This document shows positions 36,185 through 51,700 of a stretch of DNA of 64,000 bases, piece by piece (the first letter of the stretch is position 1; each line of letters starts with the position of its first letter). This stretch comes from Vanilla planifolia (lineage: Eukaryota > Streptophyta > Magnoliopsida > Asparagales > Orchidaceae): assembly GCA_023846275.1 (NCBI GenBank), contig CM043875.1, positions 7,948,553 to 8,012,552 on the forward strand. The letters run 5' to 3'. Under the pieces are notes generated by a model. The model saw only the letters and a list, made by a program, of their open reading frames with translations, searched no databases and was not told the origin of the DNA. The position numbers and the translations under genes were made by a program.

Positions 36185-39100
36185 ATACATCTCTTTATTC
36201 ATATCTCTTTCAAATACAACTTAAACATCCAAATTGTTCAAAATTTTTCTTGATTTAGGAGACATATTAGATTTCTCATTTAACTAACCTTGATCACCTC
36301 CTTTAATCACCATAAATTAGTTAATTTTACTTATATATCTTTTCCAAATTTCATGTTAGGTTAATTATTAAATTTTGTTTAAATTAAAAAAATAAAATCT
36401 AACAAAAATAATTCTATTAAAATTTCATAAGTAAAAAAAATAATATCTTAAGCCAAAACTCTGAGCATGTCCTAAGTGCAAAGCACTCAACTCGACCAAG
36501 CCTGAGCAAGCTTAGGAAGCCTCAGGTTAGTAAACTAACTCAAACAAAGTCATAATGGTCCTAAACTTAGTTAGAGTGCAGCCCTAAACCAAAATGGGGT
36601 AAGATCAAAGTATGCAGTGTGTTTGGTTGAACCTATAATCATGTTAAACCTGTATGCATACGAGTGGCCCTCGTGATAAAATACTAAGCACATAAGTGAC
36701 AGCCAACCCCATGTTTCGACTCGACCTATAGTCGTATAAACTTTATTATAAAGTCTAAACATCAATTTATTTGACAATGTGAGACTAAAATCCATTCTAG
36801 CACCAACCCTAAAATAGCAATTTGTGAGTTTTTTTCACTATCCAATCATTAATTGGATGATGGAGCCTTTCATCAGCTTGTAGGCATTCATTCAAGGCTT
36901 GAAATTAGATGATCAATATCTTGACTGATTCAATCAAATGACTTTAATTGATTTCATATTTTTAAATGATCTATCCTTCACTCAGATGACCAAGATATCT
37001 CCATTTTAAATTCTATGATTGAGATTATTTTCATCTTTACCTTTGATGAATTGAATAATTCAGATCTCATCTGACATGATTAGATGGCCCAGATCTAATC
37101 CTCTGTAATCCAACAATCCATAATTTATTTTCATTTATATTCATTGATCTGACGATCTAGATCTTCTCTAATTGAGCTCAATGGCTCTAGTTGATCTTGC
37201 ATAATGGCTATTTTCTTAGCCATTATTTAAGCAATTAAAGATGTTGTTTGGAAGAGATTTTTAAGATATTTGATGAGAGCTTATGAGAGCATTTTTCCTT
37301 GACTTTGCAATGGTTATGATTAAGGTTTTTTTATAAAAACATAACTTTATGAATGAAATTACTAATAAAAGTCAACAAAACTACGAGATCTTAAAAAAAT
37401 ACTATGTGATACTCCTCTAAGGTAAACTCTCCTAGTAATACTTTACGGCTTAGTACTACTAAAAAAATTTCAAATTCTTCTAGATAAGCCTAATTTCTTA
37501 AATATTTCATTCAATTATTCTTTTCATTATTTTGAGTTTATTATCTTTTTTTATTCTCAAACAAGCATAGGAAACATTATATGTTTGTTTAGAATTTTTT
37601 TATTGTATTCATATATTTTGTTTTGGGTTAGGCAAACTAGTATTTGTTAAAACCCAAGTTCAATTTAACCTCATTAAAAAACCAAGTTTGGGTTGAACAG
37701 ATACTAAAGATCCTTCATGTGCTTTCCAATAAGTATAATCCACTTATCACTACCATCAATTTTGAAAATAACCTATTATGGATAAGAAGTATATCAAGGA
37801 TTATTATGTATCAAGAATTTCAACTTAAAAATAAAAAAAGTTTGAACAATAAAATTTTTATCCTTACTCAGTGAAAGAATACCTAATATATATAAAATAT
37901 CATTAAGAAACCAAAATTCAACTAAATGACTAGTCATAATTGATGAAATAATAAAAGAAATATTAAATATAAAATCAAATCATATGTTAGGATCCAAAGG
38001 AAAGAATTCTTAAGCTATACATAAGACTTCTACATTATGAAAAAGAAAAAATGTTATGGAAAACCATATACTAGCTCTTATAAAAGTGAATGATATTCTC
38101 CTTAAAGATATCTCACAAGTCTAAAATTATAGACTCTGTTATAAAACAATAATAGAAATAGTTATAGGTCTAAACTTTCAAGCAAATAAAGAGATTGCTA
38201 ATGAATAATTACTAGAGGATAATAAAACTAATGTTAATACATTTAAAGAACTAGAATTTAGTTATAATAATGAATTATCAAATAAATTGATTAATAATAG
38301 CAAATCAAATAAATATTATAAAGAATTTAATAATAATGAATTAGTAGAGGAAAGAATCATTCCATTAGAAAGTAGTTTAGAGAAATCATGTGATAAAATT
38401 TATTGAATCCTTGGTCCACATTTTATTATTTCGATAACCATAAAATTATTTTATTCTTTATTTCTTTATTTCAAATTATACATCTTAAGATTAATAGGTG
38501 AATCAATTAAAAACTTTGGTCGTGACTCAAAGGATTCATTGGTAGCGTTTGGTGAGAAGGTATCTGTCACCAAACATGAATCTTAAGAAAAAAAAGAGAA
38601 AACTTTTGTGGAGGTTTTTTATTTTGGTTCCAATATGAAAAATTTATAATAATTTACTTGAGACATTTAAATTATAATGAGTCTTTGAATGAGTGTATCA
38701 AATGTTTTTATAAACATTCATCTACTCAACTAGGTAAACTTAAAGATTATATTTTACTTAGGTTTTCTAACATATAAATATGCTTTAATAAAGATTAATA
38801 TATAAGTTTGTATTAACAAGACATCGTCAATACACTTTGAATACAAAATCTTAACCTTGGGTAAGGTAGGTTATATTGTACACTATGTTGTACTCACATA
38901 TGACATGATTAGTTCATTTGTGTATGTATGAATGATGCTAGAATAGTTTAATTGAACTTCGTGTAGAGTTCTACATCATTGTATGAAACGATCCCACTTG
39001 TCATATAATATGATTAGTTTGTATTAACAATCACTCTTGCCTAATCATATAATGAATTAATATAATATGATTATGCATATTGTATACTACAATTATACCA

Positions 39101-40359
39101 AATAAAGAGTGCATATTTGGTGAAGTTGAACTTGAGTGATTATATGTTATGATATTATTATATTAGATAATATAATCAGATAAATATGCATTGAGAGAAC
39201 TAATCTTGAGTGATTTGTATAATATGATATTTTTATATTATACAATAGGATCATTTGTTAGTATAAGAGAACGTATTATTAAACTATATTAGATAATCAA
39301 TTCATTTATTAATATTGTATAATATGATCATTATAGATTACATTTGAAATTACTAGTTCGATTGAATTTTGAGAAATTTTGATATAGCTATTGGGGGTTA
39401 TTTAAAGCCATCATAAAGCTTTTTGATGCTTATAAAAGAAGAGTTTAAACATAATGAATAAGCTAATGATGAACTGCATATCATTTGGAGTAAATTATAC
39501 ATGAACATCATCATACACATCAAGGAGATTGGGAAAAAAGCAAGTTAGAGTTGAAAGTTTCATTCTTTACCATTTCTTAACATCCAATGCATTGATCTAA
39601 GTTGAAAAATGACAAAGGAAAGAAGGGTGAGATTCATTGCCACAAGTGTAATGAATAGGGACATTACTATTCTAATTGTCCAAAGTTGGTAGAGAGGAAA
39701 AACATGGAAAAGAACAATTTTAAGAAGGTCAAGAAGAAGAAGACCATGATGACTACTTAGAGCAATTAAAAATTAACTATAGCATACTCTAGTAGTAAGG
39801 AGAGTGGAGAAAAGAATAATTTGATTTGTCTTATAGTTAAGTACAATGCATCCTCAAATGATGAGAAAAGTGGAGAAGTAATTTGTCATATGGCACTTCA
39901 TAATAACTCATCCAAAAGTGAAAACAATAAGGTAAGAAAACTCACTTATAATGAATTAGAAAGTAATTTAATTGAATTTATGAATGCTTTTAAAGTTCTT
40001 TCTAAGAAATATAAAAAGTTGTAAAAGGATCATAATGAATACCTTATATTGTGCAAAGATTTAAATGAAAAGAATGTATGGCATTTATATGGCTTGAAAA
40101 AGCTAGGATGTCTTAGGTCATTCTTGTGTTTGATGAGTTAAGCCAAAATTATTTAGTATTTTGTTCTAATAAATTTTTTTTAATGTGAAATAGGTTTAGT
40201 TTTGAAGAACATATTATGTATTTTTAAAGATAATAAATTAGTTGTCTTCAAAACATCTTGAAGTGTTCAGCAAGCTTCAAGGATTGAAGATGTATACATA
40301 AACTTTAAAAATATTTTTTTATAAAATCAAATGTTAGCTTATTTATTATTAATCATAAG
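36185..40359 (+). repeat. Array copy 9 (4175 bp), first of the second block
   Basis: Several states switch together: T7 run, T at the 4087-equivalent, C at the 4262-equivalent and A at the 6333-equivalent. It also has C at the 3524-equivalent (GATTCAATC), shared only with copy 10. Confidence 0.97.
39596..40138 (+). pseudogene. gag: Broken Copia-like gag fragment (copy 9)
   Basis: Same relic and stops as copy 1, but the variable codon is AAG (Lys) instead of CAG (Gln). Longest open piece 39821-40024. Confidence 0.72.
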
Positions 40360-43300
40360 ATACATCTCTTTATTCATATCTCTTTCAAATACAACTTAAA
40401 CATCCAAATTGTTCAAAATTTTTCTTGATTTAGGAGACATATTAGATTTCTCATTTAACTAACCTTGATCACCTCCTTTAATCACCATAAATTAGTTAAT
40501 TTTACTTATATATCTTTTCCAAATTTCATGTTAGGTTAATTATTAAATTTTGTTTAAATTAAAAAAATAAAATCTAACAAAAATAATTCTATTAAAATTT
40601 CATAAGTAAAAAAAATAATATCTTAAGCCAAAACTCTGAGCATGTCCTAAGTGCAAAGCACTCAACTCGACCAAGCCTGAGCAAGCTTAGGAAGCCTCAG
40701 GTTAGTAAACTAACTCAAACAAAGTCATAATGGTCCTAAACTTAGTTAGAGTGCAGCCCTAAACCAAAATGGGGTAAGATCAAAGTATGCAGTGTGTTTG
40801 GTTGAACCTATAATCATGTTAAACCTGTATGCATACGAGTGGCCCTCGTGATAAAATACTAAGCACATAAGTGACAGCCAACCCCATGTTTCGACTCGAC
40901 CTATAGTCGTATAAACTTTATTATAAAGTCTAAACATCAATTTATTTGACAATGTGAGACTAAAATCCATTCTAGCACCAACCCTAAAATAGCAATTTGT
41001 GAGTTTTTTTCACTATCCAATCATTAATTGGATGATGGAGCCTTTCATCAGCTTGTAGGCATTCATTCAAGGCTTGAAATTAGATGATCAATATCTTGAC
41101 TGATTCAATCAAATGACTTTAATTGATTTCATATTTTTAAATGATCTATCCTTCACTCAGATGACCAAGATATCTCCATTTTAAATTCTATGATTGAGAT
41201 TATTTTCATCTTTACCTTTGATGAATTGAATAATTCAGATCTCATCTGACATGATTAGATGGCCCAGATCTAATCCTCTGTAATCCAACAATCCATAATT
41301 TATTTTCATTTATATTCATTGATCTGACGATCTAGATCTTCTCTAATTGAGCTCAATGGCTCTAGTTGATCTTGCATAATGGCTATTTTCTTAGCCATTA
41401 TTTAAGCAATTAAAGATGTTGTTTGGAAGAGATTTTTAAGATATTTGATGAGAGCTTATGAGAGCATTTTTCCTTGACTTTGCAATGGTTATGATTAAGG
41501 TTTTTTTATAAAAACATAACTTTATGAATGAAATTACTAATAAAAGTCAACAAAACTACGAGATCTTAAAAAAATACTATGTGATACTCCTCTAAGGTAA
41601 ACTCTCCTAGTAATACTTTACGGCTTAGTACTACTAAAAAAATTTCAAATTCTTCTAGATAAGCCTAATTTCTTAAATATTTCATTCAATTATTCTTTTC
41701 ATTATTTTGAGTTTATTATCTTTTTTTATTCTCAAACAAGCATAGGAAACATTATATGTTTGTTTAGAATTTTTTTATTGTATTCATATATTTTGTTTTG
41801 GGTTAGGCAAACTAGTATTTGTTAAAACCCAAGTTCAATTTAACCTCATTAAAAAACCAAGTTTGGGTTGAACAGATACTAAAGATCCTTCATGTGCTTT
41901 CCAATAAGTATAATCCACTTATCACTACCATCAATTTTGAAAATAACCTATTATGGATAAGAAGTATATCAAGGATTATTATGTATCAAGAATTTCAACT
42001 TAAAAATAAAAAAAGTTTGAACAATAAAATTTTTATCCTTACTCAGTGAAAGAATACCTAATATATATAAAATATCATTAAGAAACCAAAATTCAACTAA
42101 ATGACTAGTCATAATTGATGAAATAATAAAAGAAATATTAAATATAAAATCAAATCATATGTTAGGATCCAAAGGAAAGAATTCTTAAGCTATACATAAG
42201 ACTTCTACATTATGAAAAAGAAAAAATGTTATGGAAAACCATATACTAGCTCTTATAAAAGTGAATGATATTCTCCTTAAAGATATCTCACAAGTCTAAA
42301 ATTATAGACTCTGTTATAAAACAATAATAGAAATAGTTATAGGTCTAAACTTTCAAGCAAATAAAGAGATTGCTAATGAATAATTACTAGAGGATAATAA
42401 AACTAATGTTAATACATTTAAAGAACTAGAATTTAGTTATAATAATGAATTATCAAATAAATTGATTAATAATAGCAAATCAAATAAATATTATAAAGAA
42501 TTTAATAATAATGAATTAGTAGAGGAAAGAATCATTCCATTAGAAAGTAGTTTAGAGAAATCATGTGATAAAATTTATTGAATCCTTGGTCCACATTTTA
42601 TTATTTCGATAACCATAAAATTATTTTATTCTTTATTTCTTTATTTCAAATTATACATCTTAAGATTAATAGGTGAATCAATTAAAAACTTTGGTCGTGA
42701 CTCAAAGGATTCATTGGTAGCGTTTGGTGAGAAGGTATCTGTCACCAAACATGAATCTTAAGAAAAAAAAGAGAAAACTTTTGTGGAGGTTTTTTATTTT
42801 GGTTCCAATATGAAAAATTTATAATAATTTACTTGAGACATTTAAATTATAATGAGTCTTTGAATGAGTGTATCAAATGTTTTTATAAACATTCATCTAC
42901 TCAACTAGGTAAACTTAAAGATTATATTTTACTTAGGTTTTCTAACATATAAATATGCTTTAATAAAGATTAATATATAAGTTTGTATTAACAAGACATC
43001 GTCAATACACTTTGAATACAAAATCTTAACCTTGGGTAAGGTAGGTTATATTGTACACTATGTTGTACTCACATATGACATGATTAGTTCATTTGTGTAT
43101 GTATGAATGATGCTAGAATAGTTTAATTGAACTTCGTGTAGAGTTCTACATCATTGTATGAAACGATCCCACTTGTCATATAATATGATTAGTTTGTATT
43201 AACAATCACTCTTGCCTAATCATATAATGAATTAATATAATATGATTATGCATATTGTATACTACAATTATACCAAATAAAGAGTGCATATTTGGTGAAG

Positions 43301-44534
43301 TTGAACTTGAGTGATTATATGTTATGATATTATTATATTAGATAATATAATCAGATAAATATGCATTGAGAGAACTAATCTTGAGTGATTTGTATAATAT
43401 GATATTTTTATATTATACAATAGGATCATTTGTTAGTATAAGAGAACGTATTATTAAACTATATTAGATAATCAATTCATTTATTAATATTGTATAATAT
43501 GATCATTATAGATTACATTTGAAATTACTAGTTCGATTGAATTTTGAGAAATTTTGATATAGCTATTGGGGGTTATTTAAAGCCATCATAAAGCTTTTTG
43601 ATGCTTATAAAAGAAGAGTTTAAACATAATGAATAAGCTAATGATGAACTGCATATCATTTGGAGTAAATTATACATGAACATCATCATACACATCAAGG
43701 AGATTGGGAAAAAAGCAAGTTAGAGTTGAAAGTTTCATTCTTTACCATTTCTTAACATCCAATGCATTGATCTAAGTTGAAAAATGACAAAGGAAAGAAG
43801 GGTGAGATTCATTGCCACAAGTGTAATGAATAGGGACATTACTATTCTAATTGTCCAAAGTTGGTAGAGAGGAAAAACATGGAAAAGAACAATTTTAAGA
43901 AGGTCAAGAAGAAGAAGACCATGATGACTACTTAGAGCAATTAAAAATTAACTATAGCATACTCTAGTAGTAAGGAGAGTGGAGAAAAGAATAATTTGAT
44001 TTGTCTTATAGTTAAGTACAATGCATCCTCAAATGATGAGAAAAGTGGAGAAGTAATTTGTCATATGGCACTTCATAATAACTCATCCAAAAGTGAAAAC
44101 AATAAGGTAAGAAAACTCACTTATAATGAATTAGAAAGTAATTTAATTGAATTTATGAATGCTTTTAAAGTTCTTTCTAAGAAATATAAAAAGTTGTAAA
44201 AGGATCATAATGAATACCTTATATTGTGCAAAGATTTAAATGAAAAGAATGTATGGCATTTATATGGCTTGAAAAAGCTAGGATGTCTTAGGTCATTCTT
44301 GTGTTTGATGAGTTAAGCCAAAATTATTTAGTATTTTGTTCTAATAAATTTTTTTTAATGTGAAATAGGTTTAGTTTTGAAGAACATATTATGTATTTTT
44401 AAAGATAATAAATTAGTTGTCTTCAAAACATCTTGAAGTGTTCAGCAAGCTTCAAGGATTGAAGATGTATACATAAACTTTAAAAATATTTTTTTATAAA
44501 ATCAAATGTTAGCTTATTTATTATTAATCATAAG
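40360..44534 (+). repeat. Array copy 10 (4175 bp)
   Basis: Matches copy 9 at every site I noticed, including the C at the 3524-equivalent, so the two look like an immediate duplicate pair. Confidence 0.97.
43771..44313 (+). pseudogene. gag: Broken Copia-like gag fragment (copy 10)
   Basis: Same relic and stops as copy 1; AAG codon state. Longest open piece 43996-44199. Confidence 0.72.
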
Positions 44535-47500
44535 ATACATCTCTTTATTCATATCTCTTTCAAATACAACTTAAACATCCAAATTGTTCAAAATTTTTCT
44601 TGATTTAGGAGACATATTAGATTTCTCATTTAACTAACCTTGATCACCTCCTTTAATCACCATAAATTAGTTAATTTTACTTATATATCTTTTCCAAATT
44701 TCATGTTAGGTTAATTATTAAATTTTGTTTAAATTAAAAAAATAAAATCTAACAAAAATAATTCTATTAAAATTTCATAAGTAAAAAAAATAATATCTTA
44801 AGCCAAAACTCTGAGCATGTCCTAAGTGCAAAGCACTCAACTCGACCAAGCCTGAGCAAGCTTAGGAAGCCTCAGGTTAGTAAACTAACTCAAACAAAGT
44901 CATAATGGTCCTAAACTTAGTTAGAGTGCAGCCCTAAACCAAAATGGGGTAAGATCAAAGTATGCAGTGTGTTTGGTTGAACCTATAATCATGTTAAACC
45001 TGTATGCATACGAGTGGCCCTCGTGATAAAATACTAAGCACATAAGTGACAGCCAACCCCATGTTTCGACTCGACCTATAGTCGTATAAACTTTATTATA
45101 AAGTCTAAACATCAATTTATTTGACAATGTGAGACTAAAATCCATTCTAGCACCAACCCTAAAATAGCAATTTGTGAGTTTTTTTCACTATCCAATCATT
45201 AATTGGATGATGGAGCCTTTCATCAGCTTGTAGGCATTCATTCAAGGCTTGAAATTAGATGATCAATATCTTGACTGATTTAATCAAATGACTTTAATTG
45301 ATTTCATATTTTTAAATGATCTATCCTTCACTCAGATGACCAAGATATCTCCATTTTAAATTCTATGATTGAGATTATTTTCATCTTTACCTTTGATGAA
45401 TTGAATAATTCAGATCTCATCTGACATGATTAGATGGCCCAGATCTAATCCTCTGTAATCCAACAATCCATAATTTATTTTCATTTATATTCATTGATCT
45501 GACGATCTAGATCTTCTCTAATTGAGCTCAATGGCTCTAGTTGATCTTGCATAATGGCTATTTTCTTAGCCATTATTTAAGCAATTAAAGATGTTGTTTG
45601 GAAGAGATTTTTAAGATATTTGATGAGAGCTTATGAGAGCATTTTTCCTTGACTTTGCAATGGTTATGATTAAGGTTTTTTTATAAAAACATAACTTTAT
45701 GAATGAAATTACTAATAAAAGTCAACAAAACTACGAGATCTTAAAAAAATACTATGTGATACTCCTCTAAGGTAAACTCTCCTAGTAATACTTTACGGCT
45801 TAGTACTACTAAAAAAATTTCAAATTCTTCTAGATAAGCCTAATTTCTTAAATATTTCATTCAATTATTCTTTTCATTATTTTGAGTTTATTATCTTTTT
45901 TTATTCTCAAACAAGCATAGGAAACATTATATGTTTGTTTAGAATTTTTTTATTGTATTCATATATTTTGTTTTGGGTTAGGCAAACTAGTATTTGTTAA
46001 AACCCAAGTTCAATTTAACCTCATTAAAAAACCAAGTTTGGGTTGAACAGATACTAAAGATCCTTCATGTGCTTTCCAATAAGTATAATCCACTTATCAC
46101 TACCATCAATTTTGAAAATAACCTATTATGGATAAGAAGTATATCAAGGATTATTATGTATCAAGAATTTCAACTTAAAAATAAAAAAAGTTTGAACAAT
46201 AAAATTTTTATCCTTACTCAGTGAAAGAATACCTAATATATATAAAATATCATTAAGAAACCAAAATTCAACTAAATGACTAGTCATAATTGATGAAATA
46301 ATAAAAGAAATATTAAATATAAAATCAAATCATATGTTAGGATCCAAAGGAAAGAATTCTTAAGCTATACATAAGACTTCTACATTATGAAAAAGAAAAA
46401 ATGTTATGGAAAACCATATACTAGCTCTTATAAAAGTGAATGATATTCTCCTTAAAGATATCTCACAAGTCTAAAATTATAGACTCTGTTATAAAACAAT
46501 AATAGAAATAGTTATAGGTCTAAACTTTCAAGCAAATAAAGAGATTGCTAATGAATAATTACTAGAGGATAATAAAACTAATGTTAATACATTTAAAGAA
46601 CTAGAATTTAGTTATAATAATGAATTATCAAATAAATTGATTAATAATAGCAAATCAAATAAATATTATAAAGAATTTAATAATAATGAATTAGTAGAGG
46701 AAAGAATCATTCCATTAGAAAGTAGTTTAGAGAAATCATGTGATAAAATTTATTGAATCCTTGGTCCACATTTTATTATTTCGATAACCATAAAATTATT
46801 TTATTCTTTATTTCTTTATTTCAAATTATACATCTTAAGATTAATAGGTGAATCAATTAAAAACTTTGGTCGTGACTCAAAGGATTCATTGGTAGCGTTT
46901 GGTGAGAAGGTATCTGTCACCAAACATGAATCTTAAGAAAAAAAAGAGAAAACTTTTGTGGAGGTTTTTTATTTTGGTTCCAATATGAAAAATTTATAAT
47001 AATTTACTTGAGACATTTAAATTATAATGAGTCTTTGAATGAGTGTATCAAATGTTTTTATAAACATTCATCTACTCAACTAGGTAAACTTAAAGATTAT
47101 ATTTTACTTAGGTTTTCTAACATATAAATATGCTTTAATAAAGATTAATATATAAGTTTGTATTAACAAGACATCGTCAATACACTTTGAATACAAAATC
47201 TTAACCTTGGGTAAGGTAGGTTATATTGTACACTATGTTGTACTCACATATGACATGATTAGTTCATTTGTGTATGTATGAATGATGCTAGAATAGTTTA
47301 ATTGAACTTCGTGTAGAGTTCTACATCATTGTATGAAACGATCCCACTTGTCATATAATATGATTAGTTTGTATTAACAATCACTCTTACCTAATCATAT
47401 AATGAATTAATATAATATGATTATGCATATTGTATACTACAATTATACCAAATAAAGAGTGCATATTTGGTGAAGTTGAACTTGAGTGATTATATGTTAT

Positions 47501-48709
47501 GATATTATTATATTAGATAATATAATCAGATAAATATGCATTGAGAGAACTAATCTTGAGTGATTTGTATAATATGATATTTTTATATTATACAATAGGA
47601 TCATTTGTTAGTATAAGAGAACGTATTATTAAACTATATTAGATAATCAATTCATTTATTAATATTGTATAATATGATCATTATAGATTACATTTGAAAT
47701 TACTAGTTCGATTGAATTTTGAGAAATTTTGATATAGCTATTGGGGGTTATTTAAAGCCATCATAAAGCTTTTTGATGCTTATAAAAGAAGAGTTTAAAC
47801 ATAATGAATAAGCTAATGATGAACTGCATATCATTTGGAGTAAATTATACATGAACATCATCATACACATCAAGGAGATTGGGAAAAAAGCAAGTTAGAG
47901 TTGAAAGTTTCATTCTTTACCATTTCTTAACATCCAATGCATTGATCTAAGTTGAAAAATGACAAAGGAAAGAAGGGTGAGATTCATTGCCACAAGTGTA
48001 ATGAATAGGGACATTACTATTCTAATTGTCCAAAGTTGGTAGAGAGGAAAAACATGGAAAAGAACAATTTTAAGAAGGTCAAGAAGAAGCAGACCATGAT
48101 GACTACTTAGAGCAATTAAAAATTAACTATAGCATACTCTAGTAGTAAGGAGAGTGGAGAAAAGAATAATTTGATTTGTCTTATAGTTAAGTACAATGCA
48201 TCCTCAAATGATGAGAAAAGTGGAGAAGTAATTTGTCATATGGCACTTCATAATAACTCATCCAAAAGTGAAAACAATAAGGTAAGAAAACTCACTTATA
48301 ATGAATTAGAAAGTAATTTAATTGAATTTATGAATGCTTTTAAAGTTCTTTCTAAGAAATATAAAAAGTTGTAAAAGGATCATAATGAATACCTTATATT
48401 GTGCAAAGATTTAAATGAAAAGAATGTATGGCATTTATATGGCTTGAAAAAGCTAGGATGTCTTAGGTCATTCTTGTGTTTGATGAGTTAAGCCAAAATT
48501 ATTTAGTATTTTGTTCTAATAAATTTTTTTTAATGTGAAATAGGTTTAGTTTTGAAGAACATATTATGTATTTTTAAAGATAATAAATTAGTTGTCTTCA
48601 AAACATCTTGAAGTGTTCAGCAAGCTTCAAGGATTGAAGATGTATACATAAACTTTAAAAATATTTTTTTATAAAATCAAATGTTAGCTTATTTATTATT
48701 AATCATAAG
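44535..48709 (+). repeat. Array copy 11 (4175 bp), with a private variant
   Basis: Second-block states in the first half, with T at the 3524-equivalent. It has a private A at 47389 (CTCTTACC where all others read CTCTTGCC), and reverts to C at the 6333-equivalent, unlike both neighbours. Confidence 0.97.
47946..48488 (+). pseudogene. gag: Broken Copia-like gag fragment (copy 11)
   Basis: Same relic and stops as copy 1. It has the CAG codon, the only copy of the second block to do so. Longest open piece 48171-48374. Confidence 0.72.
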
Positions 48710-51700
48710 ATACATCTCTTTATTCATATCTCTTTCAAATACAACTTAAACATCCAAATTGTTCAAAATTTTTCTTGATTTAGGAGACATATTAGATTTC
48801 TCATTTAACTAACCTTGATCACCTCCTTTAATCACCATAAATTAGTTAATTTTACTTATATATCTTTTCCAAATTTCATGTTAGGTTAATTATTAAATTT
48901 TGTTTAAATTAAAAAAATAAAATCTAACAAAAATAATTCTATTAAAATTTCATAAGTAAAAAAAATAATATCTTAAGCCAAAACTCTGAGCATGTCCTAA
49001 GTGCAAAGCACTCAACTCGACCAAGCCTGAGCAAGCTTAGGAAGCCTCAGGTTAGTAAACTAACTCAAACAAAGTCATAATGGTCCTAAACTTAGTTAGA
49101 GTGCAGCCCTAAACCAAAATGGGGTAAGATCAAAGTATGCAGTGTGTTTGGTTGAACCTATAATCATGTTAAACCTGTATGCATACGAGTGGCCCTCGTG
49201 ATAAAATACTAAGCACATAAGTGACAGCCAACCCCATGTTTCGACTCGACCTATAGTCGTATAAACTTTATTATAAAGTCTAAACATCAATTTATTTGAC
49301 AATGTGAGACTAAAATCCATTCTAGCACCAACCCTAAAATAGCAATTTGTGAGTTTTTTTCACTATCCAATCATTAATTGGATGATGGAGCCTTTCATCA
49401 GCTTGTAGGCATTCATTCAAGGCTTGAAATTAGATGATCAATATCTTGACTGATTTAATCAAATGACTTTAATTGATTTCATATTTTTAAATGATCTATC
49501 CTTCACTCAGATGACCAAGATATCTCCATTTTAAATTCTATGATTGAGATTATTTTCATCTTTACCTTTGATGAATTGAATAATTCAGATCTCATCTGAC
49601 ATGATTAGATGGCCCAGATCTAATCCTCTGTAATCCAACAATCCATAATTTATTTTCATTTATATTCATTGATCTGACGATCTAGATCTTCTCTAATTGA
49701 GCTCAATGGCTCTAGTTGATCTTGCATAATGGCTATTTTCTTAGCCATTATTTAAGCAATTAAAGATGTTGTTTGGAAGAGATTTTTAAGATATTTGATG
49801 AGAGCTTATGAGAGCATTTTTCCTTGACTTTGCAATGGTTATGATTAAGGTTTTTTTATAAAAACATAACTTTATGAATGAAATTACTAATAAAAGTCAA
49901 CAAAACTACGAGATCTTAAAAAAATACTATGTGATACTCCTCTAAGGTAAACTCTCCTAGTAATACTTTACGGCTTAGTACTACTAAAAAAATTTCAAAT
50001 TCTTCTAGATAAGCCTAATTTCTTAAATATTTCATTCAATTATTCTTTTCATTATTTTGAGTTTATTATCTTTTTTTATTCTCAAACAAGCATAGGAAAC
50101 ATTATATGTTTGTTTAGAATTTTTTTATTGTATTCATATATTTTGTTTTGGGTTAGGCAAACTAGTATTTGTTAAAACCCAAGTTCAATTTAACCTCATT
50201 AAAAAACCAAGTTTGGGTTGAACAGATACTAAAGATCCTTCATGTGCTTTCCAATAAGTATAATCCACTTATCACTACCATCAATTTTGAAAATAACCTA
50301 TTATGGATAAGAAGTATATCAAGGATTATTATGTATCAAGAATTTCAACTTAAAAATAAAAAAAGTTTGAACAATAAAATTTTTATCCTTACTCAGTGAA
50401 AGAATACCTAATATATATAAAATATCATTAAGAAACCAAAATTCAACTAAATGACTAGTCATAATTGATGAAATAATAAAAGAAATATTAAATATAAAAT
50501 CAAATCATATGTTAGGATCCAAAGGAAAGAATTCTTAAGCTATACATAAGACTTCTACATTATGAAAAAGAAAAAATGTTATGGAAAACCATATACTAGC
50601 TCTTATAAAAGTGAATGATATTCTCCTTAAAGATATCTCACAAGTCTAAAATTATAGACTCTGTTATAAAACAATAATAGAAATAGTTATAGGTCTAAAC
50701 TTTCAAGCAAATAAAGAGATTGCTAATGAATAATTACTAGAGGATAATAAAACTAATGTTAATACATTTAAAGAACTAGAATTTAGTTATAATAATGAAT
50801 TATCAAATAAATTGATTAATAATAGCAAATCAAATAAATATTATAAAGAATTTAATAATAATGAATTAGTAGAGGAAAGAATCATTCCATTAGAAAGTAG
50901 TTTAGAGAAATCATGTGATAAAATTTATTGAATCCTTGGTCCACATTTTATTATTTCGATAACCATAAAATTATTTTATTCTTTATTTCTTTATTTCAAA
51001 TTATACATCTTAAGATTAATAGGTGAATCAATTAAAAACTTTGGTCGTGACTCAAAGGATTCATTGGTAGCGTTTGGTGAGAAGGTATCTGTCACCAAAC
51101 ATGAATCTTAAGAAAAAAAAGAGAAAACTTTTGTGGAGGTTTTTTATTTTGGTTCCAATATGAAAAATTTATAATAATTTACTTGAGACATTTAAATTAT
51201 AATGAGTCTTTGAATGAGTGTATCAAATGTTTTTATAAACATTCATCTACTCAACTAGGTAAACTTAAAGATTATATTTTACTTAGGTTTTCTAACATAT
51301 AAATATGCTTTAATAAAGATTAATATATAAGTTTGTATTAACAAGACATCGTCAATACACTTTGAATACAAAATCTTAACCTTGGGTAAGGTAGGTTATA
51401 TTGTACACTATGTTGTACTCACATATGACATGATTAGTTCATTTGTGTATGTATGAATGATGCTAGAATAGTTTAATTGAACTTCGTGTAGAGTTCTACA
51501 TCATTGTATGAAACGATCCCACTTGTCATATAATATGATTAGTTTGTATTAACAATCACTCTTGCCTAATCATATAATGAATTAATATAATATGATTATG
51601 CATATTGTATACTACAATTATACCAAATAAAGAGTGCATATTTGGTGAAGTTGAACTTGAGTGATTATATGTTATGATATTATTATATTAGATAATATAA

